The position numbers and the translations under genes were made by a program. A stretch of 64,000 bases of DNA, from positions 16,751-80,750 of the forward strand of contig DLAL01000070.1 of NCBI GenBank assembly GCA_002493945.1. The letters are read 5' to 3'. The notes under the pieces are model-generated. The model was not told the origin of the DNA and ran no database searches. It saw nothing but the letters and a program-made list of their open reading frames with translations. Positions 1 through 8,481 of the stretch are shown here, piece after piece (position 1 is the first letter of the stretch; each line of letters starts with the position of its first letter). Source of the stretch: Porphyromonadaceae bacterium UBA7048. Lineage in GTDB: Bacteria; Bacteroidota; Bacteroidia; Bacteroidales; Muribaculaceae.

Positions 1-1
1 G

Positions 2-418
2 CGCCGCATCATCCGCATGAACATCAGCGGCGAACAGCAGCCCGTACGCCCGATACTCCGCCCTGAGGAAGTGACCGAGGCTCAGAAGGTAGTCGAGCAG
101 ATATACATCGACGAGAAGATTGAACGCTATATAGTCGACATCGTCTTTGCCACACGTACACCGCAGGAATACGGCCTCGACGACCTCGCCGCATACATCT
201 CCTTCGGCGCATCGCCACGTGCGTCCATCTCGCTCGCACGCGCCGCACGCGCATATGCCTTCCTGCATCAGCGCGGCTATGTCATCCCCGAAGACGTCAT
301 CTCGGTGGCCCACGACGTACTCCGTCACCGTATCGGCCTGACTTACGAGGCCGAGGCCAACAACTTCACCACCGACATGATCATTACCGACATCCTCGAC
401 AAGGTACAGGTGCCCTGA
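2..418 (+). CDS. MoxR-family AAA+ ATPase, 3' end only
   Basis: Only the last 138 residues are present; the reading frame is open from base 2 and the gene begins upstream of the window. The Met at base 17 is internal. The visible part is the alpha-helical lid domain of MoxR ATPases (SFATRTPQEYGL-type segment followed by GASPRASISL and a long helix pair ending in the late DVISVAHDVLRHRIGLTYEA region), which lies after Walker A/B and sensor motifs that are off the edge. MoxR proteins act as chaperone-like ATPases paired with VWA-domain partners, and here the DUF58 and Bat genes follow directly, 15 bp downstream, as in other Bacteroidetes aerotolerance loci. Family assignment is firm from sequence plus context. 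Confidence 0.9.
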   Translation, partial: RRIIRMNISGEQQPVRPILRPEEVTEAQKVVEQIYIDEKIERYIVDIVFATRTPQEYGLDDLAAYISFGASPRASISLARAARAYAFLHQRGYVIPEDVISVAHDVLRHRIGLTYEAEANNFTTDMIITDILDKVQVP

Positions 419-433
419 TAAAATTCCCTCTTT

Positions 434-1309
434 ATGGATTCAAATGAACTTATCAAAAAGGTTCGCAAGATAGAGATCAAGACCCGCGGACTATCGCAGA
501 ACATCTTCGCCGGCGAGTACCACTCAGCCTTCAAGGGACGCGGCATGATGTTCGCCGAAGTGCGCGAGTACCAGTATGGCGACGATATCCGCGACATCGA
601 CTGGAACGTCACAGCCCGTCACAACCACCCCTACGTGAAAGTCTATGAGGAGGAACGCGAGCTGACGGTGATGCTTCTGGTGGATGTCTCGGCCAGCCGC
701 AACTTCGGTGCTGTCGGTCCGGAAAAACGTGAGATGATAGCCGAAATCGCTGCCACAATCGCTTTCTCGGCAATTCAGAACAACGATAAAATCGGTGCGA
801 TTTTCTTCTCTGACCGCGTTGAGAAGTTCATTACGCCCAAGAAAGGACGCAAGCACATCCTGTATCTCATCCGCGAACTGCTTGACTTCACGCCCGAGAA
901 TCCCGGCACAGACATCGCGCAGGCAGTACGATACTTCAGCGACGCCCTCAAGCGCCGCTGCACGATGTTCCTCATATCGGACTTCATCGACACCTCAGAC
1001 TACCGCACTCCGCTCAACGTGGCCGTATCGCGCCACGACGTGATGGCCATTCAGGTCTACGACAAGCGCGACGGCGAGATGCCCAACGTCGGACTCATGC
1101 GTGTGGCAGACCTCGAGACGGGACAGACGATGTGGCTCGACACTTCGTCGAAACGCACTCGCCGCGCCTATAACAAGTGGTGGTACGACCGCCAGCAGCA
1201 GATGGCATCGACCCTGCGCAGCACCCGCGTCGACTTCGTGTCAGTAGCCACCGACGAAGACTATGTGAAAGCTCTGATGGGACTGTTCAAAAATCGCTCA
1301 GCAGTATGA
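434..1309 (+). CDS. DUF58 domain protein of the MoxR/Bat locus
   Basis: This 291-residue soluble protein has the DUF58 hallmark in its first third (GRGMMFAEVREYQYGDD followed by DIDWNVTARH), then a VWA-like core starting with LLVDVSAS (MIDAS-like Asp at about residue 84) and a second strand ending LISDFID. DUF58 proteins are thought to be the metal-binding partners on which MoxR ATPases act. It sits 15 bp after moxR and its TGA overlaps the ATG of the next gene in an ATGA junction, so translation is probably coupled. The exact molecular role in Bacteroidetes is not known. Confidence 0.92.
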   Translation: MDSNELIKKVRKIEIKTRGLSQNIFAGEYHSAFKGRGMMFAEVREYQYGDDIRDIDWNVTARHNHPYVKVYEEERELTVMLLVDVSASRNFGAVGPEKREMIAEIAATIAFSAIQNNDKIGAIFFSDRVEKFITPKKGRKHILYLIRELLDFTPENPGTDIAQAVRYFSDALKRRCTMFLISDFIDTSDYRTPLNVAVSRHDVMAIQVYDKRDGEMPNVGLMRVADLETGQTMWLDTSSKRTRRAYNKWWYDRQQQMASTLRSTRVDFVSVATDEDYVKALMGLFKNRSAV

Positions 1310-2343
1310 AAATACGTCATTCAAATATACCTGTACGCACACGCCGGGGACTCCTCGCCCTCGCGGCGGCCATGTCGGCGGCTCTCGCCGCTCAGGCAGC
1401 TCCGGCGGTCAAAGTCAGCGCCGAGGTCGACAGCGCCGTGATGGTCATGGGCAGCGTCAGTTCGCTGAAAGTGACCGTCGATATGCCTCAGGGCAGTCAG
1501 GTCGAGCTCATCGACTTCCCTATCCTCACCTCCGGACAGGACTATGTGGAGTACAACGGCGTTGACGTAGTCGCCTCCGACAGCACCTCCGCCGTCGAAA
1601 ACGGCCGCAAGAAGCTGAAATTTGACTTCCGTATCCAGGCTTTCGACCCCGGCACAGTCACCCTTCCGCCCTTCGCCGTCCTTCCGGCTCCCGGAAGCGA
1701 CACTGCCTTCAGCAATGTGGTGGCGTTCAAGGTGCTTCCTGTCGACGTTGATTCGCTTCAGACCATCAATCCGATGGCCTCCGTCGTCGCACCGGCCACA
1801 CGCTGGTACGACTACATACCTGCGTGGCTGCTGTGGCTTCTCGGAGCGGCCGCTGTCATCGGCGGCGGTATCTATGCTTTCTTCGCCCTGCGCAAGCACA
1901 AGGAAGAGGTGCTTCTCCACCGCGAGCCCCCCGTACCTCCCTACGAGCTGGCCGTGTCGCGTCTGACGGCACTCCGTCAGCGCAATCTGCCCGAGCAGGG
2001 TCAGGAGAAGGAGTACTACACCGAACTGGTCGACATCCTCCGCGACTATCTGCACGGCCGCTTCGGCATCAACGCCATGGAGATGACCTCCACACAGATT
2101 GTCAAGGCGCTCCGCTCCAATCCCGACACCCGCATGACAGCCGACGAGATGCGCTCGGTGCTCTCGATAGCCGACTTCGTGAAGTTCGCCAAGGTGCGGC
2201 CTCTGCCCGACGACAATATCAAGGCTTTCAACCGCGCCCAGACTTTCGTCGAAGAGACCAAGCCGGCACCCGAGCCTGAACCGGAAGCTCAGCCTGAAGC
2301 CAAAACAACCACCAAGTCCTCAACCCCCAAAACCAAGAAATAA
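1306..2343 (+). CDS. Membrane-anchored accessory protein of the Bat operon
   Basis: The start at 1306 overlaps the DUF58 stop (ATGA). A longer reading frame from 1177 would run through the preceding gene, so it was rejected. The 345-residue product begins with a basic stretch and a signal-like hydrophobic segment ending AAQAAPA. An extracytoplasmic beta-rich domain follows to about residue 165, then one transmembrane segment (IPAWLLWLLGAAAVIGGG) and a helical cytoplasmic tail (YELAVSRLTALRQRNLPEQG, typical of DUF4381/BatD-like tails) ending in a Pro/Glu/Lys-rich stretch. The topology resembles a short BatD. A gene of this kind commonly lies between DUF58 and batA in Bacteroidetes; function is inferred only from context. 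Confidence 0.82.
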   Translation: MKIRHSNIPVRTRRGLLALAAAMSAALAAQAAPAVKVSAEVDSAVMVMGSVSSLKVTVDMPQGSQVELIDFPILTSGQDYVEYNGVDVVASDSTSAVENGRKKLKFDFRIQAFDPGTVTLPPFAVLPAPGSDTAFSNVVAFKVLPVDVDSLQTINPMASVVAPATRWYDYIPAWLLWLLGAAAVIGGGIYAFFALRKHKEEVLLHREPPVPPYELAVSRLTALRQRNLPEQGQEKEYYTELVDILRDYLHGRFGINAMEMTSTQIVKALRSNPDTRMTADEMRSVLSIADFVKFAKVRPLPDDNIKAFNRAQTFVEETKPAPEPEPEAQPEAKTTTKSSTPKTKK

Positions 2344-2345
2344 CG

Positions 2346-3332
2346 ATGCATTTCGCCCATCCTCATTTTCTCTGGACGCTCACCATACTGATTCCTATAA
2401 TAGTATGGTACGTGCTCAAGCAGCGCGACAGCTACGCGACGATGTCGATATCCTCGTCGCACGCTTTCGCGCACATGCCGCGCACGTGGAAGCACTACCT
2501 GAGGCATCTCCTCTTCGCTCTCCGTCTTGCCACTATAGCATGCCTGATTGTGGTCATGGCCCGTCCGCAGCAGCGCGACAGCTGGCGTACGACTTCCACC
2601 GAAGGCACCGACATCGTGCTGGCCCTCGACGTGTCGTCGTCTATGCTCGCGCGCGACTTCGAGCCTGACCGCTTCGAAGCCGCCAAGGAAGTGGCCACCA
2701 AGTTCATCGCCGGTCGCGAGAGCGACAACATCGGCATCGTCGTATTCGCCGGAGAGAGCCTCACGGGCGTGCCCATGACTGTCGACATCCCGCAGCTGCT
2801 GCAGTATCTCCAGAGTCTCCAGATGGGAGTTCTCGAAGACGGCACGGCCATAGGCGACGGCATCGCCACATCCCTCAACCGCCTCAAGGAAGGCAAAGCA
2901 AAGAGCAAGAGCATCATACTCCTGACCGACGGCTCGAACAACACCGGTGTCGTCGCTCCCGTCACAGCATCGGAAGTAGCCAAAGAACTCGGCGTGAAGA
3001 TCTACACCATCGGTGTCGGTACAAACGGAACCGCTCCCTATCCCACACGCACGCTCACGGGCCGCATCGAGTTCACTCCGCAGCCTGTGGTCATCGACGA
3101 GGCGACCCTCAAGGCAGTGGCCGAAGCCACCGGAGGCAAGTACTTCCGCGCCACCAACAAGCGCGTGCTTGAGGAAGTATTCGCCGAAATCGACGCGCTC
3201 GAGAAGACCCAGATGGACGTGCGCCACTTCTCGCACACCGAGGACAACTACATGCTCTGGGCGTGGCTCGCCCTGGGATTCTTCCTCCTTGAAGTGATAC
3301 TGCGCTACACCGTCATGCGTTCCATTCCGTAA
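2346..3332 (+). CDS. batA: BatA, VWA-domain membrane protein
   Basis: This 328-residue protein has two N-terminal transmembrane segments, a cytoplasm- or periplasm-facing von Willebrand factor A domain and one C-terminal transmembrane helix (YMLWAWLALGFFLLEVILRY). The MIDAS motif DVSSS begins at about residue 95, with the later strand LLTDGSNNTG carrying the Asp of the metal site. This is the classic BatA architecture from the Bacteroides aerotolerance operon, where Bat proteins support growth after oxygen exposure. It begins 2 bp after the previous stop and is followed by the paralogous BatB 24 bp downstream. Confidence 0.94.
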   Translation: MHFAHPHFLWTLTILIPIIVWYVLKQRDSYATMSISSSHAFAHMPRTWKHYLRHLLFALRLATIACLIVVMARPQQRDSWRTTSTEGTDIVLALDVSSSMLARDFEPDRFEAAKEVATKFIAGRESDNIGIVVFAGESLTGVPMTVDIPQLLQYLQSLQMGVLEDGTAIGDGIATSLNRLKEGKAKSKSIILLTDGSNNTGVVAPVTASEVAKELGVKIYTIGVGTNGTAPYPTRTLTGRIEFTPQPVVIDEATLKAVAEATGGKYFRATNKRVLEEVFAEIDALEKTQMDVRHFSHTEDNYMLWAWLALGFFLLEVILRYTVMRSIP

Positions 3333-3356
3333 ACACCTCTCATCCTGCTACCGACT

Positions 3357-4406
3357 ATGTTTGATTTCGCATATCCGTCATATCTCTACCTGCTGGCCCT
3401 CGTGCCCCTGCTGGCGCTGCTCTACCTGGCAGCCCGTGCGTCGCGACGCGCCAAGCTGCGTCGCTTCGGACGCGCCGATGTGGTGGCTCATCTCATGCCG
3501 GATGCCTCGCGCTATACTCCGGCCATCAAATTCACGTTAGCCATGCTCGCGCTGATAGCCATGATTATCATGGTGGCTCGTCCGCGTGCCGGAGCCAAGG
3601 AGCAGACTGAGATGAGTTCGGGCATCGAAGTGATGATAGCCTTCGACGTGTCGAACTCCATGCTGGCCTCGTCCACCGACCGTCCTGACGGCATCAGCCG
3701 CCTCGACCGCGCCCGTCTGCTGCTCGAGAAGCTCATTGACCGCCTCGACAACGACAAGGTAGGTCTGGTCATATTCGCCGGACAGGCCAAGATGCAGTTG
3801 CCGCTGACCTCCGACTTCTATACGGCCAAGATGTACCTCAACGAGCTCAATCCATCGCTCATCACCTATCAGGGCACCGACATGTCAGGAGCCATCAAGA
3901 TGGCGATGAACGGATTCTCGCCTGCCGAGGACATGCACAAGGCCATCATCCTCATCACCGATGCCGAAGACCATGAAGGCGCAGCCATAGACGCCGCAAA
4001 ACTCGCAGCCGAGAACGGCATACAGATTGACGTAATCGGCCTCGGCACGCCCAACGGCACCGTCCTCCCCGGATTCTCGACGCCCGAAGGCGGTCCGGTC
4101 ATCACCAAGCTCAACGTGGCGCTGGCAGAGGACATCGCCAAGGCAGGCGACGGCATCTACGTCAATGGAGCCTCCTCGTCGGCCCTGGGCGATGTCGAGA
4201 ATCAGCTCGACAAGCTCCAGAAGTCGGAATTCGCTTCCGTGACATACTCGGCAGGTGCCGAGCAGTTCCCGACGTTCGCATTCTTCGCGTTCGTCCTCCT
4301 CATCATCGACATCTTCATCGTTAACCGTAAAATCAGCTGGCTCCGCGGCATCAACTTCTTCACCAAGGAGGGAACCGCTGCGGCCGGAAAGGAGGATAAG
4401 AAATGA
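3357..4406 (+). CDS. batB: BatB, VWA-domain membrane protein
   Basis: This 349-residue paralogue of the preceding BatA has the same layout: two N-terminal membrane helices, a VWA domain with DVSNS at about residue 97 and a LITDAEDHEG strand, and a C-terminal helix (FAFFAFVLLIIDIFIV) followed by a short basic tail. The tandem batA-batB order identifies it. Its stop codon overlaps the batC start by 4 bp (ATGA), pointing to a translationally coupled operon. Bat proteins are believed to form an inner-membrane complex with the TPR protein BatC; that is family knowledge, not visible here. Confidence 0.94.
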   Translation: MFDFAYPSYLYLLALVPLLALLYLAARASRRAKLRRFGRADVVAHLMPDASRYTPAIKFTLAMLALIAMIIMVARPRAGAKEQTEMSSGIEVMIAFDVSNSMLASSTDRPDGISRLDRARLLLEKLIDRLDNDKVGLVIFAGQAKMQLPLTSDFYTAKMYLNELNPSLITYQGTDMSGAIKMAMNGFSPAEDMHKAIILITDAEDHEGAAIDAAKLAAENGIQIDVIGLGTPNGTVLPGFSTPEGGPVITKLNVALAEDIAKAGDGIYVNGASSSALGDVENQLDKLQKSEFASVTYSAGAEQFPTFAFFAFVLLIIDIFIVNRKISWLRGINFFTKEGTAAAGKEDKK

Positions 4407-5254
4407 AGACTTACCACATACTCGCCCTCGCGCTGCTGGCCGCACTTCCCGTGCGCGCCCAGCTGTCGATGCCCGACCCTCAGGATGCCGCCGCGCAGAG
4501 CGCCGACGCCGCGGAGGCTCAGGCCGAAGCGCCGCAGGAAGCACCCGTGCAGGCGAAATACAATACTCCGTCAGAGTCCTACAAGACCGAGCGTAACGAC
4601 ATCCGCCGCGGCAACCGACTCTTCGAACAGAAGAAATATCACGAAGCTCTTGAAGCCTACAATGAGGCCCTGCAGTACAATTCCGGCTCCATCCGTGCCA
4701 AGTACAACAAAGCCGTGGCACTGCTGCAGCTCGCCGGCGACGACAACAAAGGCACGGCCAACGATCCGCGCGTGCAGGCCGGAGCGCTCTTCGAGAGTCT
4801 TATCCCTGACGCACGTCAGTACGACCCCGAGATTGCCGAAAAAGCGTGGTACAATCTCGGCAACATGGCTTTCAACGACGAGCAGTACGACCGCAGCATA
4901 GCCGCCTACGAAAGCGCGCTGCGTCTGCAGCCCGACAATATGCAGGCACGCGAGAACCTGCGTCTGGCTCAGCTCAAGAAACAGGAGCAGGAACAGAATC
5001 AGGACCAGCAGAATCAGGATCAGGACAAAAAAGACCAGGAACAGCAGCAACAGCAGCAACAACAGGACCAGCAACAGCAGCAGGACCAGAACCAGCAGCA
5101 ACAGCAGCAGCCTCAGCCCAAACAGCAACAGCCCATGACCCAGTCGGCCCAGCAGATACTCCAGACCATGCAGAACAAGGAGAATCAGACCCGTAAGAAA
5201 GTCAAGGAGGAAGAGCAGCCGGCCGGGCGTCCGCAGACCGACAAACCCTGGTGA
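4403..5254 (+). CDS. batC: BatC, TPR protein with glutamine-rich tail
   Basis: This 283-residue protein has a Sec signal peptide (LALALLAALPVRAQ), an Ala/Glu-rich linker, and two or three TPR units between about residues 65 and 190 (RRGNRLFEQKKYHEALEAYNEAL; WYNLGNMAFNDEQYDRSIAAYESAL). From about residue 192 to 250 it becomes an almost pure Gln/Asp tract encoded by mixed CAG and CAA codons, ending in a Lys/Glu-rich tail. TPR-containing BatC proteins are thought to scaffold the BatA/B/D complex in the periplasm. Charged Q-rich tails do occur in BatC homologues, but the length here is notable. Confidence 0.92.
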   Translation: MKTYHILALALLAALPVRAQLSMPDPQDAAAQSADAAEAQAEAPQEAPVQAKYNTPSESYKTERNDIRRGNRLFEQKKYHEALEAYNEALQYNSGSIRAKYNKAVALLQLAGDDNKGTANDPRVQAGALFESLIPDARQYDPEIAEKAWYNLGNMAFNDEQYDRSIAAYESALRLQPDNMQARENLRLAQLKKQEQEQNQDQQNQDQDKKDQEQQQQQQQQDQQQQQDQNQQQQQQPQPKQQQPMTQSAQQILQTMQNKENQTRKKVKEEEQPAGRPQTDKPW

Positions 5255-5308
5255 CGCCGGAGCTGCCGGAGAGATATTCATCTTAAACAGTCAACTCACA
5301 CCAAGATA

Positions 5309-7144
5309 ATGACTACATCACTGAAACGTTTCACACTTCTGATGCTGCTGATGCTGGGAGTCATAGCGCTCGCAGCGGCCCAGCAGCCGTCATTCTCTCT
5401 GATACAGCCGCGTAATGTGGTGCAGGGCCGGAATTTCGCTCTGACATTCCGCCTCTCCGACGGCGATGCCAATCCGCCTGCCGCTCCGCAGCTCAAAGGA
5501 TGCACACTGCTCTTCGGCCCCGCCGTATCGACCATGTCGAGCACTCAGATAGTCAACGGACGCATCACATCGTCGTCGTCGGTCGACTTCTCGTTCACAT
5601 ACCGTGCAGACGAGCCCGGCACCGTGGATGTGCCTGAGCTGACTGTCAGCAGCGAAGGCAAGACTCTGAAATCGCGCCCTGCATCGTTCCAGATTCTTCC
5701 GTCGGACGAACCGCGTCAGTCCGGAGGCTCACAGAACGGCGGCCGTCCCTCGGCAAGTATTGACGACCCCTCTACGCAGACTCCCGGACGCATATCGTCT
5801 GATGACCTGCTTGTGCGCGTCAGCTTCTCGAAGTCGTCGGTCTACGAGCAGGAACCGGTCGTAGCCACCATCAAGGTCTACACCAAGTACGACATCTCAT
5901 CGTTCATGCCCACCGCACAGCCGGCATTCGACGGCTTCCTGTGCGAGGAACTCCCCGTGAGCAACGAGACATCCATCGAACACTACAACGGCAGTAACTA
6001 CCACACGGCCGTCCTGAAAAAACTTCTCCTCTATCCGCAGAAAGCCGGCCAGCTGAGCGTCAACTCCGGCAAGTACGACGTCTCCATCGTCCAGTACGAG
6101 ACCGTCAACATGGGATTCTTCCGCACACAGCGGCCCGTCGAGAAGCAGGTGACGACATCGTCCAATGCCGCCACCCTCAGCGTCAAAGCTCTTCCCGAGC
6201 CCCGTCCAGCAGGATTCAACGGTGCGGTCGGACAGTTCTCTGTCTCCACGTCGCTCGAGCCTGAGCTGATGCGCACCAACGAGGCTTCGGTCTACTCGTA
6301 CATCGTCAAGGGCACGGGCAACATCAAGTATCTCTCCGAGCCCTCCGTGCAGTTCCCCGTAGGCATCGACGCGTACACTCCCAAGACCGACATCAAGACC
6401 AACCTCGTAGGAGGCGGCACCAACATGAGCGGCATCTACCGCACCGACTACACCATCGTTCCGCAGGAAGTCGGAGCTTTCACCATCGAAGGTGTGCCCT
6501 TCATCTACTTCGACCCCTCGACGGGCAAGTATGAGACCGTCGACGTAGCGTCCACGCCCATCAAGGTGCTCCGCGGCACAGGTTCGGCGGCAGCCACCGA
6601 GCAGCGCGAGATAGAGGGAAGCATCAACGACATCCTTCACATACGCCCCTCTGACTCGCAGCCCCGCTCGCACAGCATGTCCTACGTGCTCCGCTCGGCC
6701 GTCTACCCCGTAGCTTATGCAGTGGTGATACTGGCGCTCCTCGTAGTTGTCGTCGTTTACCGCCGCCACATCAGGCTTCAGGCCGACGTGACAGGCCGGA
6801 AGCTGGCCAAGGCCGGACGCGTGGCCAACAAGCGTCTCCGCGACGCCCGTGCCGCCATGAATGCACATGAGAACGACCGCTTCTACGCATCGCTCGCCAA
6901 GGCTCTGTGGGGCTACCTGAGCGACAAACTCCAGATATCGGCGTCGCAGCTCGTCCGCGACAACGTGGCAGAGAAACTTCTGGCCTACGGTCTCACTCAG
7001 GAGCAGACCGACAATGTCCTCGAAGTGCTCGACCGCTGCGAAATGGCGCGCTTCACGCCTCAGACATCCGACGACGAAGTCGCCGAAATCTACCGTCGGG
7101 CCACTGCCGTCATAAAGAACATCGAGGACGTGCGCCGCAAGTAA
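5309..7144 (+). CDS. batD: BatD, large periplasmic membrane-anchored protein
   Basis: This 611-residue protein has an N-terminal signal peptide (LMLLMLGVIALAAAQQ), a long beta-sandwich extracytoplasmic region (about residues 25-455, with the BatD-typical RVSFSKSSVYEQEPVVATIKVYT segment), one transmembrane helix near residue 475 (AYAVVILALLVVVVVYRRH) and a cytoplasmic helical domain of about 120 residues. It starts 54 bp after batC; the upstream ATG-proximal sequence is ordinary. BatD is the oxygen-tolerance family member usually found next to BatA-C, and order plus architecture make this assignment secure. Confidence 0.93.
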   Translation: MTTSLKRFTLLMLLMLGVIALAAAQQPSFSLIQPRNVVQGRNFALTFRLSDGDANPPAAPQLKGCTLLFGPAVSTMSSTQIVNGRITSSSSVDFSFTYRADEPGTVDVPELTVSSEGKTLKSRPASFQILPSDEPRQSGGSQNGGRPSASIDDPSTQTPGRISSDDLLVRVSFSKSSVYEQEPVVATIKVYTKYDISSFMPTAQPAFDGFLCEELPVSNETSIEHYNGSNYHTAVLKKLLLYPQKAGQLSVNSGKYDVSIVQYETVNMGFFRTQRPVEKQVTTSSNAATLSVKALPEPRPAGFNGAVGQFSVSTSLEPELMRTNEASVYSYIVKGTGNIKYLSEPSVQFPVGIDAYTPKTDIKTNLVGGGTNMSGIYRTDYTIVPQEVGAFTIEGVPFIYFDPSTGKYETVDVASTPIKVLRGTGSAAATEQREIEGSINDILHIRPSDSQPRSHSMSYVLRSAVYPVAYAVVILALLVVVVVYRRHIRLQADVTGRKLAKAGRVANKRLRDARAAMNAHENDRFYASLAKALWGYLSDKLQISASQLVRDNVAEKLLAYGLTQEQTDNVLEVLDRCEMARFTPQTSDDEVAEIYRRATAVIKNIEDVRRK

Positions 7145-7161
7145 ACAACCATTCTCAAACC

Positions 7162-7947
7162 ATGATGATGAAGAAATTTGCAACCATATTGCTGGCGGCG
7201 CTATCGCTGACTGTCAGTGCATCGGCGCTCTCCACTGCCCAGCTGGCCGACTCGGCCTACAACAAGCAGAACTACCGCGAGGCCATCGAACTGTATCAGC
7301 AGAGCATAGCCACTGAAGGCAAGAGCGCCGTGCTCTACACCAACCTTGGCAACGCATACTTCCGCAACGACAATCTCGGCCGCGCCGTCCTCAGCTACGA
7401 GCGGGCCCTAAAGCTCGACCCCTCCGACGGCGACGCGCGCCAGAATCTGGCATTCGTCCGCTCCCGCATACAGGACCGTCCCGAGGATGACTCCTCGTTC
7501 TTCTCCAATATGCACCGCAGCGTAGTGGCATCCGCAAGACCCGACACATGGGCATGGATAGCCTTCGGAGTATTTGTCCTCCTTGTAGGCGCAGCCGCAC
7601 TGTACATATTCTCGCAGAACGTGGCACTCCGCAAGACCGGTTTCTTCGGCGGTCTGGTGCTTCTCTTCGTATTCGCCTATCTTCTCTTCGTGGCCTTCGA
7701 CTCCGTAGACCGTGCCACAGGCACATCTTCGGCCATAGTCACGGCTCCATCGACCCAGCTCACATCGGCTCCGCGCGGTGCCGGCAGCGACTCCGACAAG
7801 GTCGTCACCATCCACGAAGGCACAAAGGTGGAGATTATCGACTCTGTAGCCACTCCCGACGATCCCGTCTCCCCCGTATGGTACAACGTCAACATCAACC
7901 ACGGCACCAAAGCCTGGCTGCGCGCCACTGACGTCGAGCGCATCTGA
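7162..7947 (+). CDS. batE: BatE, TPR plus SH3b membrane protein
   Basis: The first ATG of the run MMMKKF at 7162 gives a 261-residue product with a signal peptide; a longer frame from 6907 overlaps batD and was rejected. Two TPR units follow (AQLADSAYNKQNYREAIELYQQS; LYTNLGNAYFRNDNLGRAVLSYERAL). Two membrane helices then lie near residues 130-180 (WIAFGVFVLLVGAAALYIF and GGLVLLFVFAYLLFVAF), and a C-terminal SH3b-like domain follows (TIHEGTKVEIID...WYNVNINHGTKAWL). TPR + two TM + SH3 is the usual BatE layout. It closes the operon; an AT-rich regulatory stretch follows. Confidence 0.92.
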   Translation: MMMKKFATILLAALSLTVSASALSTAQLADSAYNKQNYREAIELYQQSIATEGKSAVLYTNLGNAYFRNDNLGRAVLSYERALKLDPSDGDARQNLAFVRSRIQDRPEDDSSFFSNMHRSVVASARPDTWAWIAFGVFVLLVGAAALYIFSQNVALRKTGFFGGLVLLFVFAYLLFVAFDSVDRATGTSSAIVTAPSTQLTSAPRGAGSDSDKVVTIHEGTKVEIIDSVATPDDPVSPVWYNVNINHGTKAWLRATDVERI

Positions 7948-8007
7948 ACAGAACCCCGATGTAGAGCGATGATGTGTAACTGCTTATTGCACAAGCAAAA
8001 AAGCAAG

Positions 8008-8027
8008 TATATGTTTTAAAACATATA
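8008..8027. promoter_or_regulatory. Perfect 20-bp palindrome upstream of the HTH gene
   Basis: TATATGTTTTAAAACATATA reads identically on both strands with no spacer, so it is a DNA-level two-fold site rather than a good RNA hairpin. It lies 60 bp after batE and about 100 bp upstream of the small HTH gene. An operator for a dimeric regulator is a reasonable inference. Confidence 0.5.
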
Positions 8028-8044
8028 AACTTTCTTTTAAATTG

Positions 8045-8076
8045 TTTGTCTAATTAGAAAAATGTTTCTAATTTAG
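8045..8076 (+). promoter_or_regulatory. Putative promoter with embedded palindrome for the HTH gene
   Basis: TTTG at 8045-8048 and TAATTTAG at 8069-8076 are 20 bp apart, matching the Bacteroidetes -33/-7 promoter (TTTG, TAnnTTTG) with one mismatch. A 9-bp-arm inverted repeat (AATTAGAAA at 8052-8060, TTTCTAATT at 8065-8073, 4-bp spacer) fills the spacer and overlaps the -7 box, the position expected for a repressor site. Confidence 0.55.
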
Positions 8077-8125
8077 TACCAAAATCCAACCACAACACAT
8101 ATCACTCACTTAAATACGAATCGAT

Positions 8126-8386
8126 ATGACCAAGACAATAACCTTCAACGAACTCCGTCGGCTGAAAGACAGTCTTCCCGACGGCTCCATGCACAAGATT
8201 GCAGACAGGCTTAACACCACCGTTCAAACCGTACGCAACTACTTCGGCGGCAGTAACTACAACTTCGGCAAGAACTGTGGTGTACATATCGAACCGGGTC
8301 CCGACGGCGGCATCGTAGTTCTTGATGACAGCACAATCTACGATATGGCAGTAGAAATCCTCCAGTCGCAGGAAGCCGAGAAATAA
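8126..8386 (+). CDS. Small conserved Bacteroidetes HTH DNA-binding protein
   Basis: This 86-residue protein carries a helix-turn-helix in its first half (GSMHKIADRLNTTVQTVRNYF), then a conserved Asn/Gly turn, the segment HIEPGPDGGIVVLDD and a C-terminal helix. Proteins of this size and pattern are widespread in Bacteroidales and annotated only as DNA-binding proteins. The gene has its own predicted promoter region with two palindromes and a rho-independent terminator, so it is a monocistronic unit between the bat operon and the stress protein gene. Autoregulation through the upstream palindromes is an inference. The target genes are unknown. Confidence 0.8.
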   Translation: MTKTITFNELRRLKDSLPDGSMHKIADRLNTTVQTVRNYFGGSNYNFGKNCGVHIEPGPDGGIVVLDDSTIYDMAVEILQSQEAEK

Positions 8387-8418
8387 CCTTTTCAGATTCT
8401 TGGTTAAAAAACATACAG

Positions 8419-8457
8419 AAGGACGTCGGACTCTCTCGCCGCGTCCTTTTGCTTTTT
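8419..8457 (+). terminator. Rho-independent terminator after the HTH gene
   Basis: AAGGACG (8419-8425) pairs with CGTCCTT (8442-8448). CGG/CCG extends the stem inside one bulged T, and the run TTTTGCTTTTT follows. It ends the small HTH gene before the stress-protein gene. Confidence 0.75.
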
Positions 8458-8481
8458 CCACCTCTCTAAAATCAATCAGGT

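Noticed and set aside
1177..1305. Longer start for the third bat-locus gene
   Set aside because: It lies wholly inside the DUF58 gene and removes the signal-peptide position; the ATGA overlap at 1306 is typical.
5030..5115. Repeat tract in batC as a CRISPR or other array
   Set aside because: It is an in-frame run of glutamine codons with no spacer structure.
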